A stretch of 64,000 nt of DNA from Agromyces salentinus (GTDB taxonomy: Bacteria > Actinomycetota > Actinomycetes > Actinomycetales > Microbacteriaceae). The translations under genes and the position numbers were made by a program. Location of the stretch: contig NZ_WBIR01000012.1 of assembly GCF_009749395.1 (NCBI RefSeq), forward strand, positions 18,394-82,393. The letters are read 5' to 3'. Every line of letters starts with the position of its first letter. Position 1 is the stretch's first letter. The notes beneath the pieces are model-generated. The model saw only the letters and a program-made list of their open reading frames with translations. It had not been told where the DNA came from and did no database searches. This document shows, in pieces, positions 1 to 9,126 of this stretch.

Positions 1-567
1 GGGCTGCACTGGCTGTGGCGGTGGTGGCGTCGGCGCGAGGATCCGTTCCCGATGCGCGAACGGGTGCTCGCGGCATCCGTCACGGCCTTCGCCGTGGTCC
101 TCGGGTTCGCCTGGCTCCTGGTCGCGGGCCTCGCCACGGGTGACCTGCAGGCGTACACCGACACGGAGCTCGCGTGGCGCGCGGCGTACATCGGCTACGG
201 CGAGCTCGTGCCGTTCACGGCCTGGTTCCAGTCCGGCGGATGGTGGCTCGGCCAGCCGCTCGGCACTATCGCCGTCCTCGCGCTGATCGTCGCCTTCGCC
301 CTCGTGCTGCTCTCGCCGGCGGTCCGGCGTCTCGGCATCGAGGTCCGCCTCTGGTCGGTCAGCTACGCGCTGTACCTGCTCGCGGTGTTCTTCCCGCAGT
401 CCAGCGTGTTCCGCATCGCGTCGCCGCTGTTCCCGCTGCTCGGGGCCGCCGCGATCCCGCGCGCCCGCTGGTACCGCTGGAGCATCGTGATCGTCTTCCT
501 CGCGCTGCAGGTCGGGTGGCTCCTCATCTGCTGGGGCATCGACGGACGCGACTGGACGCCCCCGTGA
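1..567 (+). CDS. Integral membrane protein, C-terminal part (5' end outside window)
   Basis: The frame is open from base 1 to the stop at 565-567, so only the last 188 residues of a longer protein are seen. They contain about four hydrophobic segments separated by short Arg-rich loops; one outer loop is aromatic and Gly-rich (WFQSGGWWLGQP). The pattern resembles the C-terminal half of polytopic mannosyltransferases of the PIG-V/GT39 type, but no catalytic motif is in view, so that is only a possibility. A methionine at 52 is in frame but is probably internal. Confidence 0.6.
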   Translation, partial: GLHWLWRWWRRREDPFPMRERVLAASVTAFAVVLGFAWLLVAGLATGDLQAYTDTELAWRAAYIGYGELVPFTAWFQSGGWWLGQPLGTIAVLALIVAFALVLLSPAVRRLGIEVRLWSVSYALYLLAVFFPQSSVFRIASPLFPLLGAAAIPRARWYRWSIVIVFLALQVGWLLICWGIDGRDWTPP

Positions 568-713
568 TGGAGGCCGCGGCCGATCGCGTGGGCGGTGCGG
601 GCAGGGGAGAACCGGACAGTCGACCCCGGTCGGATGCGGCGATCCGCGCCTCTCGGGTCGCCCCGTGTCGTCCACAGCCTCACGGCGATTTCTCAGGAGT
701 GCTTCCGATGACC

Positions 714-719
714 GATAAT
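714..719 (+). promoter_or_regulatory. Candidate -10 box for the DUF3117 gene
   Basis: GATAAT lies 31 bases before the ATG at 751 and matches TATAAT at five of six positions. No convincing -35 is visible. Confidence 0.35.
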
Positions 720-750
720 GGAATGAGACAGCCACGAAAGGGGTAGCTCA

Positions 751-924
751 ATGGCGGCCATGAAGCCACGCACCGGAGACGGGCCTATGGAGGCTGTGAA
801 GGAGGGTCGTCTGATCATCGTGCGGGTACCGCTCGAGGGCGGCGGTCGCCTTGTCGTCTCGGTCAACGACGCTGAGGCCAAGGAGCTCTACGACGTGCTC
901 GGCGGCGTCGTCAACCCGGCCTGA
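751..924 (+). CDS. DUF3117 family small protein
   Basis: A 57-residue protein beginning MAAMKPRTGDGPMEAVKEGR and ending DVLGGVVNPA. The whole chain matches the short DUF3117 family, which is near-universal in actinobacteria and has no assigned reaction. An AAAGGGG ribosome-binding site at 738-744 lies 6 bases before the ATG and fixes the start. It is transcribed alone and is followed by a strong hairpin. Family assignment is confident; function is unknown. Confidence 0.9.
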   Translation: MAAMKPRTGDGPMEAVKEGRLIIVRVPLEGGGRLVVSVNDAEAKELYDVLGGVVNPA

Positions 925-939
925 TCAGTTCCATAGGTT

Positions 940-973
940 TCGAGCCGAGCCCGCAGTGCGGTGCTCGGCTCGA
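940..973. terminator. Hairpin after the DUF3117 gene
   Basis: TCGAGCCGAGC pairs with GCTCGGCTCGA, and the loop itself pairs CCGC with GCGG around AGT, giving a 15-bp stem with one bulged T. No T-run follows, so this is a probable actinobacterial-type terminator rather than a classic one. Confidence 0.6.
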
Positions 974-1099
974 GGCATGTCCGGGGCAGCGCTCCTGAAC
1001 GCGCAGGCCGACCCGAGCGGATGCCGCGTGCCGCCGTGCGGCGCGACTCGGTGAGACTCGGCGCGATCCGATGCGACGTCGATCGACGAGGCGGTCGGG

Positions 1100-1732
1100 T
1101 CAGGCGCCGAGCTTGACGATCTGCAGCAGCCCGTCGCCGGCGGGGGAGACCGCGGTGGCCACCGCCGGCGAGGCGGCGAGCTCGGAGATCAGCTCCCGGA
1201 AGGCCGTGGCCACGTCGTCGCGGCGGGCCGGATCGGCCACGCGCCCGCGCCAGAGCGCCCGGGCGACGAGCACCGAGCCGTTGGGCTTGGCGAGCCGCAG
1301 GCCGTGCTCGACGTACTCGATCACGAGCGCCGGGTCGGCGTCGATCACGACGAGGTCGTAGGAGTTCTCGTTCATGCGGGGGAGCACCTCGCTCGCGCGC
1401 CCCGCGATGAGGCGAACACGGGCCGCGGCGACGCCGGCGTCGGCGAAGTTCTCGCGCGCCGCCTGGAGGTACTCGTTCTCGGTGTCGATGGAGGTCAGCA
1501 GCGCCCCGCGCGCGGCCTGGAGCATGCAGAGCCCGGAGACGCCGACCCCGGTGCCGATCTCGATGATCGACTCGGCACGAGCGGATGCGGCGATGACCGC
1601 GAGCTGCGCGCCCACGGCCGGGGAGACGGGGTCGATGCCGAGCTCGATCGACTGCTGGCGCGCGCGGGCGACCGCGTCGGTCTCGACGACGGATTCGTCG
1701 ACGTACTTCCAGTTCAGGTCTCGTTCGGACAC
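1100..1732 (-). CDS. SAM-dependent O-methyltransferase
   Basis: 210 residues of the class I methyltransferase fold. The SAM-binding loop is IIEIGTGVGVSGL (about residues 56-68), followed by the acidic SAM-ribose residue region SIDTENEY and the post-II region VVIDADPALV. This resembles the catechol/caffeoyl-CoA O-methyltransferase-like group (PF01596/PF13578), usually about 210-220 residues. The methyl acceptor cannot be told from sequence. It lies divergent to tatB, an arrangement also seen in mycobacteria. The start is a GTG with a GGGAG motif upstream. Confidence 0.8.
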   Translation of the reverse strand: MSERDLNWKYVDESVVETDAVARARQQSIELGIDPVSPAVGAQLAVIAASARAESIIEIGTGVGVSGLCMLQAARGALLTSIDTENEYLQAARENFADAGVAAARVRLIAGRASEVLPRMNENSYDLVVIDADPALVIEYVEHGLRLAKPNGSVLVARALWRGRVADPARRDDVATAFRELISELAASPAVATAVSPAGDGLLQIVKLGA

Positions 1733-1809
1733 GATTCGGCTCCCGGCACTCTCTCAGCTCCCAAGCCTACGGCCCGGCCCACGTGTGATCCGCACGCCTC
1801 GCCGCCCAC

Positions 1810-1815
1810 TATCCT
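1810..1815 (+). promoter_or_regulatory. -10 box of a leaderless tatB promoter
   Basis: TATCCT ends 6 bases before the GTG at 1822, so transcription should begin at or next to the start codon. Confidence 0.5.
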
Positions 1816-1821
1816 GTAGGG

Positions 1822-2211
1822 GTGTTCGGACTGACATTCGAGAAGCTCCTCATCATCGGGGTGATCGCCGTCTTCCTGCTCGGACCCGAACGCCTGCCGC
1901 ACTACGCCGCCCAGCTCGGCAAGTTCGTCCGGTCGGCCCGCGACTTCGCCAACGGCGCGAAGAACCGCATGCGCGAGGAGATGGGCCCCGACTTCGACGA
2001 CGTCGACTGGCAGAAGCTCGACCCCCGCCAGTACGACCCGCGCCGCATCATCCGCGACGCCCTGAGCGACGCCGACCCGTTCGCCGAGCCGGCAGCCCCC
2101 GTCGTGGCGCGCGCCGCCGTGAACGAGAACTCCGCCTACCTGCAGCGCAAGCGCAAACGCGAGGCGCTCGGAGCCGACGAGGTCGCCCCGTTCGACTCCG
2201 AGGCGACCTAG
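1822..2211 (+). CDS. tatB: Sec-independent protein translocase subunit TatB
   Basis: 129 residues. An N-terminal hydrophobic helix (about residues 5-20) is followed by the TatA/B hinge LGPERLP, then an amphipathic helix and a charged, disordered tail. With TatC this forms the receptor for twin-arginine signal peptides in the cytoplasmic membrane. It is placed as TatB rather than TatA because of the E/GPERLP hinge, the length and the long acidic tail. The GTG start at 1822 is supported by a -10 box 6 bases upstream. The mrp, DUF1003 and MgtE-like genes lie further along, as in other actinobacteria. Confidence 0.9.
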   Translation: MFGLTFEKLLIIGVIAVFLLGPERLPHYAAQLGKFVRSARDFANGAKNRMREEMGPDFDDVDWQKLDPRQYDPRRIIRDALSDADPFAEPAAPVVARAAVNENSAYLQRKRKREALGADEVAPFDSEAT

Positions 2212-2280
2212 GCATCGACCGGCCGCGGCGTGCGCCGTCGTCATCGGCGGACCCGACGGGCGGATGCCGCTCCGACGCGG

Positions 2281-3831
2281 TCAGCCGCGCCTGATCGCCT
2301 TCAGGGCCTGGGCGACGAGCGTCATCACCGGCACGAGCGTGCGGTACTCCGACGCGGTGCGCGGGAGCGGCACGAGCCCGGTCGCGCGCGAGACGGTCAC
2401 GGGCTCGACGAAGCGCAGGAGTCCTTCGGTGCCGTTGCGGCGTCCGACGCCGGACTGCTTGACGCCGCCCATGGGCGCCGCCACCGCCGAGAACGAACCG
2501 CGGTACCCCTCGTTGATGTTGATGCTGCCGGCCTCGAGCTGGTCGGCGACGCGTGACGCGTGCCGCAGCGAGCCCGAGAAGATCGAGGCGTTGAGCCCGT
2601 ACTGGCTCCGGTTCGCGGCGCTGATCGCCTCGGCGTCGTCGTCGACGAGGTAGAGCGACGCGATGGCGCCGAACGTCTCGTCGGCGTACACGCTCATCTC
2701 GGGGGTCACGCCCGTCAGCACGGTCGGCTCGAAGAACCATGGACCGAGGTCGGGTCGGTGCCGTCCGCCGACCAGGACCGTGGCACCCTTGGCCACGGCA
2801 TCGTCGAGGTGCGCCTGCACCCGTTCGAGCTGGGACGCGCTGGTCAGGGAACCGAAGTCGGCGCGGTACTCGAGCTCCGAGCCGAGCTCGGCGCCCTTCA
2901 GGCGCGTCGAGAGCTCCCGCTGGAACGGGCCGGCGACCGCCCGGTGGACGTAGAGGCGCTCGACGGAGACGCAGAGCTGGCCCATGGCCGAGAACGCGGC
3001 ATGCGCCGCACCGCGGGCGGCGTCGACGGGGTCGGCGTCCTCCAGCACGAGCAGGGCGTTCTTGCCCCCGAGCTCGAGCGAGGCGCCGACGAGGCGCCGG
3101 CCCGCCTTCTCGGCGACCTTGCGGCCGGTGGCCGTCGAGCCCGTGAAGCAGATGTAGTCGGCGACATCCGTCACGGCCTCCCCGACCTCGGCCGCGGATC
3201 CGGTGACGACGGCCCAGAGCGCCTCGGGAACGCCGGCGTCGATGAACGCCTGCCGCAGCGCGAGGATCGAGAGTGCGCCCTGGTCGTCGGCCTTCTGCAC
3301 CACGGCGCAGCCGGCGGCCAGCGCGGGGACGACGTCCATGGCGGCGAGGCTCAGCGCGTAGTTCCACGGCGTGATGACGCCGGCGACCCCCTTCGGGCGG
3401 TAGCGCACGCTCGCGGTCAGCACGGTCGGGATGCCGCCGCGGCGCGCACCGCCGCGGAGCACCTTGCGGGCCATCACCGCGTTGTAGCGGGTGACGGAGG
3501 CGGCCTGGAAGACCTCCTCGAAGGCCTGGCCCCGCGTCTTGCCGCTCTCGAGCTGGACGAGGTCGAGCAGCAGCTCACGGCGGGCGAGCACGAGGTCGTG
3601 CGCCCGGAGGAGCACGCGACGGCGCTCGGCGAAGCCGGCCCGGGCCCACGCGAGCTGGGCGATGCGGGCACGCGCGGTGGCGTCGCGCACGTCGTCGGCG
3701 CTGGAGCGCGGCAGCACGTGCAGCGTCTCGCCGGTGGACGGCGTGGGCACCTCGACCGTTCCGTCGCCCGTGGCGACGATCTCGGCGGTGAGGCGGGCGA
3801 ACAGGTCGGGGGAGGCCAGGGTGGCGCGCAT
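2281..3831 (-). CDS. gabD2: NAD(P)-dependent succinate-semialdehyde dehydrogenase (aldehyde dehydrogenase family)
   Basis: 516 residues, typical aldehyde dehydrogenase length. Visible catalytic parts: TPWNY with oxyanion Asn157, Lys180 of the cofactor site, the general base Glu253 in SLELGGK and the nucleophile Cys287 in GQLCVS. Overall sequence style matches actinobacterial GabD2, which oxidises succinic semialdehyde to succinate in GABA and alternative TCA metabolism; substrate choice is inferred from resemblance. The reading frame extends 27 codons upstream, but the ATG at 3831 fits the family N-terminus. It is divergent from the MFS gene across about 70 bases. Confidence 0.8.
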   Translation of the reverse strand: MRATLASPDLFARLTAEIVATGDGTVEVPTPSTGETLHVLPRSSADDVRDATARARIAQLAWARAGFAERRRVLLRAHDLVLARRELLLDLVQLESGKTRGQAFEEVFQAASVTRYNAVMARKVLRGGARRGGIPTVLTASVRYRPKGVAGVITPWNYALSLAAMDVVPALAAGCAVVQKADDQGALSILALRQAFIDAGVPEALWAVVTGSAAEVGEAVTDVADYICFTGSTATGRKVAEKAGRRLVGASLELGGKNALLVLEDADPVDAARGAAHAAFSAMGQLCVSVERLYVHRAVAGPFQRELSTRLKGAELGSELEYRADFGSLTSASQLERVQAHLDDAVAKGATVLVGGRHRPDLGPWFFEPTVLTGVTPEMSVYADETFGAIASLYLVDDDAEAISAANRSQYGLNASIFSGSLRHASRVADQLEAGSININEGYRGSFSAVAAPMGGVKQSGVGRRNGTEGLLRFVEPVTVSRATGLVPLPRTASEYRTLVPVMTLVAQALKAIRRG

Positions 3832-3888
3832 GCGGCACAGTCTAGGACAGTTGACCCACTCTGGTCGGGTCGGGGCTCGGGGGCGGAT

Positions 3889-3894
3889 TACACT
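3889..3894 (+). promoter_or_regulatory. Candidate -10 box of the MFS transporter gene
   Basis: TACACT lies 8 bases before the ATG at 3903, giving a leaderless or near-leaderless transcript. Confidence 0.4.
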
Positions 3895-3902
3895 ATGCCT
3901 CC

Positions 3903-5360
3903 ATGACCGCAACGGAGCGCCCCCTCTCCCGCGGCGTCATCACCCGCTATGCCGTCGGCTCGCTCGGCACCGGTGGATTCGCGACGCTGCCGGGACTCGT
4001 CCTCGTCTTCTACATGACCGACACGCTCGGCGTGACGGCGCTCGTGGCGGGGCTCGTGGTCACGGCGGCCAAGGTGTGGGACGTCGTGATCGACCCGTGG
4101 ATCGGCGAGCACAGCGACCGCACGCTCGCGAGGACCGGCTCCCGCCGCACCTGGATGCGCGTCGGCGCGCTCGCGCTGCCGCTCGGGTTCGTGCTCACGT
4201 TCGCCGTGCCGACGGGCCTCGGCTCGGCGGCATCCGGGGTCTGGGTCTTCCTGGCGTTCCTCGCGACCGCCACGGCCTTCAGCCTCTTCCAGGTGCCCTA
4301 CATCGCCCTCCCGGCCGAGCTCACGCGCGACTACGACGCCAGGACGCGCCTGCTCTCGTGGCGCGTGGTCGTGCTGAGCCTCGCGATCCTGCTGTTCGGT
4401 GCCGGAGGGCCCGCGCTTCGCCGCATGGGCGGTGACGACGAGGCGGTCGGCTACCTGGTGATGGCGGTGGTCGCCGGCCTCGTCATCGGGGCGGGCATGC
4501 TCGTCGCGGTGACGACGGCCCCGAGAGGCGTGCCCGGTGCGCCCGCGCCGCGCGCCGGCATCCGGTCGGCCTATGCCGAGGGCATCGGCGCGCTCCGCCG
4601 CAGCGGCCCGTTCCGCGCGCTGCTCGCGACGTTCGTGCTGCAGGGCCTCGCGACGGGCGTCATGCTCGCCGGCGCGAACTACGTCGCCGTGTGGGTGCTG
4701 CACAGCGAGGACGCGCTGACGCTGCTGTTCGTCGCGCTCATCGCGCCGGCCGTGTTCTGCGCACCGGTCTGGGCCCGCATCTCGGCGCGGATCGGCAAGG
4801 AACGCTCGTTCCGCTGGGCGAGCCTGCTGTTCGCCCTCGCCGCACTCAGCCTCCTCGGCATGGTCTGGGCGCCGGGGGCGTGGGTGTACCTGCCCGTCGC
4901 CCTCGCCGGTGCCGCGTACGCGGGCATGCAGACGCTGCCGATGGCGATGCTGCCCGACGTCATCTCGCACGATGCCCGCGTGCACGGCGAGGGCCGCGCC
5001 GGCAGCTTCGGCGGCATCTGGACGGCCGGCGAGACGGCCGGAATGGCCCTCGGCGCGACCGTGCTCTCGCTCGTGCTGGCGATGACCGGATACCTCGAGT
5101 CGAGCGGTTCGACCGTCCTCGAGCAGCCGACGGCAGCCGTGGCCGGCATCGCGGTGAGCTTCAGCGCCCTGCCCGCCGTGCTCGTGTTCCTCAGCCTCGT
5201 GCCGCTCGCGCGCTACCGGCTGGGTCGGGACGACGTCGAGGCGGATGCCGCGAGCGCCGCCGCGCCCAGCGCGGGCCCACCGGCACCGACCGATGGCGCC
5301 CCGACCGACCCCGCTCCGTCCGACCCCGAACCCGTGAACGACTCCCAGGAGACCGCGTGA
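3903..5360 (+). CDS. MFS transporter, GPH/MelB-like sodium-solute symporter
   Basis: 485 residues with twelve hydrophobic segments. The loop WDVVIDPWIGEHSDRT after helix 2 is the GPH (glycoside-pentoside-hexuronide) cation symporter signature with its conserved Asp. A second copy of the domain begins near residue 235. The last 45 residues are an Ala/Pro/Asp-rich cytoplasmic tail. The stop overlaps the GTG of the next gene, so both are translated from one mRNA, and the transporter probably imports or exports a substrate or product of that PLP enzyme. The solute is unknown. Confidence 0.8.
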   Translation: MTATERPLSRGVITRYAVGSLGTGGFATLPGLVLVFYMTDTLGVTALVAGLVVTAAKVWDVVIDPWIGEHSDRTLARTGSRRTWMRVGALALPLGFVLTFAVPTGLGSAASGVWVFLAFLATATAFSLFQVPYIALPAELTRDYDARTRLLSWRVVVLSLAILLFGAGGPALRRMGGDDEAVGYLVMAVVAGLVIGAGMLVAVTTAPRGVPGAPAPRAGIRSAYAEGIGALRRSGPFRALLATFVLQGLATGVMLAGANYVAVWVLHSEDALTLLFVALIAPAVFCAPVWARISARIGKERSFRWASLLFALAALSLLGMVWAPGAWVYLPVALAGAAYAGMQTLPMAMLPDVISHDARVHGEGRAGSFGGIWTAGETAGMALGATVLSLVLAMTGYLESSGSTVLEQPTAAVAGIAVSFSALPAVLVFLSLVPLARYRLGRDDVEADAASAAAPSAGPPAPTDGAPTDPAPSDPEPVNDSQETA

Positions 5361-6901
5361 CCATGAACGACTTCCGACGCGATCCCGCCGAGGTGCTCGC
5401 CGAGCTCCGCACGCTCCGCGAGGGCGACGCGCCGACCCACGGTGGTCGCGTGCTCTCCTACGTCTACGACTCGGGAGTGGCCGAGCTCGACGAGCTCGCC
5501 GCGTCGGCGGCCCGCCTCGTGCAGCCGGTCAACGGCCTGGACCCGACGACGTTCACCTCGGTCGCGGCCATGGAGGCTGGTGTCGTGGGCTTCGCCCGGC
5601 GCGTCTTCCACGGCGAGGCGCCGACCGACGTCGCCGATGCCGGCAGCGATGCGACGGTCGTCGGCACGGTGACCTCCGGCGGTACCGAGAGCTGCCTGCT
5701 CGCGGTCAAGACGGCGCGCGATGCCTGGCGCTCGGTGCGGGTCGGGACGCCGCGGGTGCCGCGGATCGTCGCGCCGATCACGGTGCACGCCGCATTCCAC
5801 AAGGCGGCGGAGTACTTCGGCCTCGTCCTCGACCTCGTGCCCGTGGATCCCGCGACCGGCACCCTCGCGGCATCCGACCTCGTCGACCGGCTCGGCGACG
5901 ACGTCGCACTCGTGGTCGTCTCGGCGCCGTCGTACCCGTTCGCCGGGCTCGATCCGATCGCCGACGTGGCCGACGCCTGCCGTCAGCGCGGCATCGCAGT
6001 GCACGTCGACGCCTGCATCGGCGGATTCGCCCTCGCGTTCTGGCCCGAGGCGCTGCCCGCCTGGGACCTCGCGGTGCCGGGCGTCACGAGTCTCTCGGCC
6101 GACCTGCACAAGTACGGGTACGCGCCGAAGGGCGTCTCGGTGCTGCTCACGCGTGGGCGCGACCGCCAGCGGCACCAGTACTTCCGCACGACGGGATGGC
6201 CCGGCTACCCCGTCGTGAATCCGACGATGACGGGCTCGAAGCCCGCCGGGCCTCTCGCGGCCGCGTGGGCGATCACCGAGGTGCTGGGCGAGGACGGGTT
6301 CGCGACCCTGTCGGCGAAGGCCGCACGCGCGACCGAGGTGCTGCGCGAGACCGTCGACGGCATCGAGGGCCTGCGCGTCGTCGGGATGCCGACGGGCCCG
6401 CTGTTCGCCGTGGCGACCGACGACTCGGTCGGGCCGGAACGCCGCGTCGATCCGCACCATTGGGCGGATGCCGCGCGGGGCGCCGGCTGGTTCCTCCAGC
6501 TGCAGCCCGGCCTCGTCCAGGCCGACGGCACCCGCCTGCCGCACACGACCCACCTCACCGTCACCCCCGTCACCGAGGACGTCGCGTCCGAGCTCGCCGA
6601 GGCGCTCGTGGCAGCGGCGGACGCGGTACGCGGTGTCCCGAGGGTCGACGGCGAACTCGTGCTCGCGGGGCTCGCCGACGTGCTTCCCGGCGGGATCGAG
6701 CCATTGCTCGCGGCATCCGGATCGATCGACTCCGACACGGCGGCCGGGCTGCTCGGCGCCATCGGGCTGCTGGGCGGCGAGGGCGGTGCGCTCCCGGCGC
6801 AGATGGCGCCCGTGCTCGCCCTCGTCGAGGCGCTGCCGTCGGAGCTGACCGGGCGCCTGCTCGTCGAGCTGCTCGCCCGCGTGGTCGAGCCCCGGTCGTA
6901 G
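5357..6901 (+). CDS. PLP-dependent group II decarboxylase / sphingosine-phosphate lyase-like enzyme
   Basis: 514 residues. The PLP lysine is Lys252 in SLSADLHKYGYAPKG; His148 (stacking on the ring) and Asp218 in HVDAC are also present. SxxxHKYGYAPKG is characteristic of the sphingosine-1-phosphate lyase branch of fold-type I decarboxylases, which also contains glutamate and tyrosine decarboxylases, so the substrate could be an amino acid or a phosphorylated amino alcohol. The start is taken as GTG 5357, 5 bases after AGGAG; ATG 5363 is an in-frame alternative. It is translationally coupled to the transporter. Confidence 0.75.
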   Translation: MTMNDFRRDPAEVLAELRTLREGDAPTHGGRVLSYVYDSGVAELDELAASAARLVQPVNGLDPTTFTSVAAMEAGVVGFARRVFHGEAPTDVADAGSDATVVGTVTSGGTESCLLAVKTARDAWRSVRVGTPRVPRIVAPITVHAAFHKAAEYFGLVLDLVPVDPATGTLAASDLVDRLGDDVALVVVSAPSYPFAGLDPIADVADACRQRGIAVHVDACIGGFALAFWPEALPAWDLAVPGVTSLSADLHKYGYAPKGVSVLLTRGRDRQRHQYFRTTGWPGYPVVNPTMTGSKPAGPLAAAWAITEVLGEDGFATLSAKAARATEVLRETVDGIEGLRVVGMPTGPLFAVATDDSVGPERRVDPHHWADAARGAGWFLQLQPGLVQADGTRLPHTTHLTVTPVTEDVASELAEALVAAADAVRGVPRVDGELVLAGLADVLPGGIEPLLAASGSIDSDTAAGLLGAIGLLGGEGGALPAQMAPVLALVEALPSELTGRLLVELLARVVEPRS

Positions 6902-6914
6902 GCACGGCGGCGGT

Positions 6915-6970
6915 GCGCCGCTGCGCCGCTTCGCCGCTTCGCCGCTTCGCCGCTTCGCCGCTTCGCCGCG
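6915..6970. repeat. 8-bp tandem repeat, 7 copies
   Basis: Seven consecutive copies of [T/G]CGCCGC[T/G] fill the junction between the convergent decarboxylase (ends 6901) and lipoprotein (ends 6981) genes. Five copies are TCGCCGCT or end-variants of it. No coding role is seen. Confidence 0.85.
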
Positions 6971-6980
6971 GCACCGTCCC

Positions 6981-7916
6981 TCAGCTCGCGGGCAGGCCGC
7001 AGCGCTCCGTGAAGTAGGCGAACAGGTCCTCCTTGAGCGAGGGCGATGCGCGCACCTCGAACTGCCCCGACCAGCCCTCGGTCGTCGTCACGACCAGCGG
7101 CAGGATGGTGCCCCGCTTGTCCTCCGCTCCCGCATGGGGGTCGCAGCGGGCCGGCCGCACCGGGAGCGAGATCGTCGACGGTGCGTCGCTCGCCTCGACG
7201 TGGGCTGTGGCGGCCGACCAGTTCAGGCCGTCCTCGGCAGAGAGCAGCGTCGTGCCCAGGACCTGCTCCAGGTCGAGGGAACCGGATGCCGCGCCGGTGG
7301 GCTCGACGCTGATGTCGAGCCAGGCCCGGCGGTCGACGCCGCTCCCGGTCGACCGCAGGCGATCGGCGAGCGTGAACGTCGCGACGCGCTCGACGGCGTC
7401 GGTGAGGCAGCCGAAGTTCTGCAACCGGGGGAGCGTGTCGTACGGGTCGTCGGCGACGACCGTGCCGACCGCCGTGACGGCACCTGCGCGGTCGGCATCG
7501 GCATCGGCCGATCCGACGACCGTGATCCTCACCTCGGCGGGGCCGGCGTCGCCGTCGCACCTGGCCGGCGTGAGATCCATGCGGTACTGCACGGAGGTGC
7601 CGTCGGCGAGGGTGCGCGGACCCTCGAAGTGCAGGCCGGGCTCGAGCCCGGGGGCCTCGACGTCGAACGAGCTGAAGGTCAGCTCCGACCCCGTGCCGTT
7701 GTCGAGCTGCACGACGAGCCGGCCGTCGACCACGTCGGTCCGACTCTGCAGGACGCTCGCGGTGATGCCCTCCGGCAGGCCCGAGGGTGTCGGGGCAGAC
7801 TCGGGGAAGGCGCCGGCGCAGCCTGCCATCGCAGCGACACCGACGAGGCCGACCGCGACTGCGAGCACGCGCGTCGACCAGTGCTGGGAACGGTCGGCGC
7901 GCGGCATCCGTCTCAC
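6981..7916 (-). CDS. Putative secreted lipoprotein, unknown function
   Basis: 311 residues. The N-terminus has Arg residues, a hydrophobic stretch (VLAVAVGLVGVAAMAGC) and a lipobox AMAGC, so the mature protein should be anchored on the outer face of the membrane. Several Cys residues in the mature part (CDGD, FGCL, CDPH, RCGLP) could form disulfides. The body is beta-rich; I recognise no domain. A GTG at 7916 or the ATG three codons later may start it. The stop lies at the edge of the tandem-repeat junction. The mrp gene upstream on the same strand is separated by only 7 bases, so cotranscription is likely. Confidence 0.65.
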   Translation of the reverse strand: MRRMPRADRSQHWSTRVLAVAVGLVGVAAMAGCAGAFPESAPTPSGLPEGITASVLQSRTDVVDGRLVVQLDNGTGSELTFSSFDVEAPGLEPGLHFEGPRTLADGTSVQYRMDLTPARCDGDAGPAEVRITVVGSADADADRAGAVTAVGTVVADDPYDTLPRLQNFGCLTDAVERVATFTLADRLRSTGSGVDRRAWLDISVEPTGAASGSLDLEQVLGTTLLSAEDGLNWSAATAHVEASDAPSTISLPVRPARCDPHAGAEDKRGTILPLVVTTTEGWSGQFEVRASPSLKEDLFAYFTERCGLPAS

Positions 7917-7923
7917 CTCGCCG

Positions 7924-9126
7924 TCACCGGACCGAGACGTCGAGTCTGCGGCCCGCGAGTCGGCGCGGCCGGGTCGCGATGGCCTCGGCGACGCGTTCGA
8001 TCGCGCGGGCGGCCGGATCGTCGGGCGCGGCTGCGACGACGGGTTCGCCGGCGTCGCCGCCCTGGCGGAGGGCGATGCTGAGCGGCACGCTCGCGATGAG
8101 CGGGACGGCGTCGGGCTGGCCCTCCGAGAGGCGTCGGGCGACCTCCTCGCCGCCGCCCGACCCGAACAGGTCGAGCACGGTGCCGTCTGGGCCGGGCAGG
8201 CCGGCCATGTTCTCGACGACGCCGATGATGCGCTGGCCCGTCTGCCTGGCGACCACGCCCGAGCGCTCGGCCACGTCGGCCGCCGCCGGCTGCGGGGTCG
8301 TGACCACGAGCACCTCGGCGTTGGGCAGCAGCTGCCCGAGCGAGATCGCGATGTCGCCCGTGCCGGGCGGCAGGTCGACGAGCAGCACGTCGAGGTCGCC
8401 GAAGTACACGTCGGTGAGGAACTGGTTCAGCGTGCGGTGCAGCATCGGCCCGCGCCAGGCGACGGCCACGGATGACGCGCGCGAACCCGGCGCGGCGGGT
8501 TCGACGAACATGCCGATCGAGATGACCTTCACGCCGTGCGCGACCGGCGGCAGGATCATGTCGTTCACCTGCGTCGGGCGCGCGGCGAGGCCCTGCTCGT
8601 CGACGAGGCCGAGCAGCGCCGGGATCGAGAACCCGTGCACGTCGGCGTCGACGAGACCCACCGAGAGCCCTCGTGCCGCGAGCGACACCGCGAGGTTCGC
8701 CGTGAGCGTGGACTTGCCGACCCCGCCCTTGCCGCTCGTGACCGCGACGACGCGAGTGAGCGTGCCCGGCCCGAACGGGTTGCCGCGAGCGGCCTTGCCG
8801 CCGCGCAGCCGCTCGGTGAGGGCCGTGCGCTGCGCGGGGGTCATCACGGTGAGCGTCACGTCGACCGCGCCCTCGCCGGCGACGCCCTCGGCTGCCTGGC
8901 GGACGTCCCGCTCGATGCGATCGGATGCCGGGCAGCCGACGATCGTGAGCCGGATGACGACGCTCACCCGGCCGCGGTCATCGACCGAGACGGAGTCGAC
9001 CATGTCGAGTTCGGTGATGGGCTTGCGGATCTCGGGGTCGATCACCGACTCGAGCGCGCGGCCGATGGCGGCCTCGAGCACGGCCGGGTCGGTCGAGTCA
9101 GCCCCGGGGTGCGGCATTCGCGGCAT
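7924..9126 (-). CDS. mrp: Mrp/NBP35-type Fe-S carrier P-loop ATPase
   Basis: 400 residues in two parts: an N-terminal MIP18/DUF59 domain (about 12-95, with the conserved Cys in VGCPASD) and a deviant Walker A ATPase, SGKGGVGKST at 131-140, of the MinD/Mrp class. Family members carry and deliver Fe-S clusters as dimers in the cytosol. The usual CxxC bridging pair after ENM is absent here (ENMAGLPGPDG), which is common in actinobacterial Mrp-like proteins and leaves the cluster site uncertain. The gene start overlaps the end of the DUF1003 gene. ATG 9117 is an alternative start. Confidence 0.85.
   Translation of the reverse strand: MPRMPHPGADSTDPAVLEAAIGRALESVIDPEIRKPITELDMVDSVSVDDRGRVSVVIRLTIVGCPASDRIERDVRQAAEGVAGEGAVDVTLTVMTPAQRTALTERLRGGKAARGNPFGPGTLTRVVAVTSGKGGVGKSTLTANLAVSLAARGLSVGLVDADVHGFSIPALLGLVDEQGLAARPTQVNDMILPPVAHGVKVISIGMFVEPAAPGSRASSVAVAWRGPMLHRTLNQFLTDVYFGDLDVLLVDLPPGTGDIAISLGQLLPNAEVLVVTTPQPAAADVAERSGVVARQTGQRIIGVVENMAGLPGPDGTVLDLFGSGGGEEVARRLSEGQPDAVPLIASVPLSIALRQGGDAGEPVVAAAPDDPAARAIERVAEAIATRPRRLAGRRLDVSVR

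Noticed and set aside
2560..3906. Long plus-strand frame opposite the succinate-semialdehyde dehydrogenase
   Set aside because: It is antisense to a gene with complete catalytic motifs and its translation is Arg/Gly/Val low complexity, typical of GC-rich shadow frames.
6915..6970. Possible CRISPR or small repeat array
   Set aside because: The 8-bp units are contiguous with no spacers; it is a simple tandem repeat.
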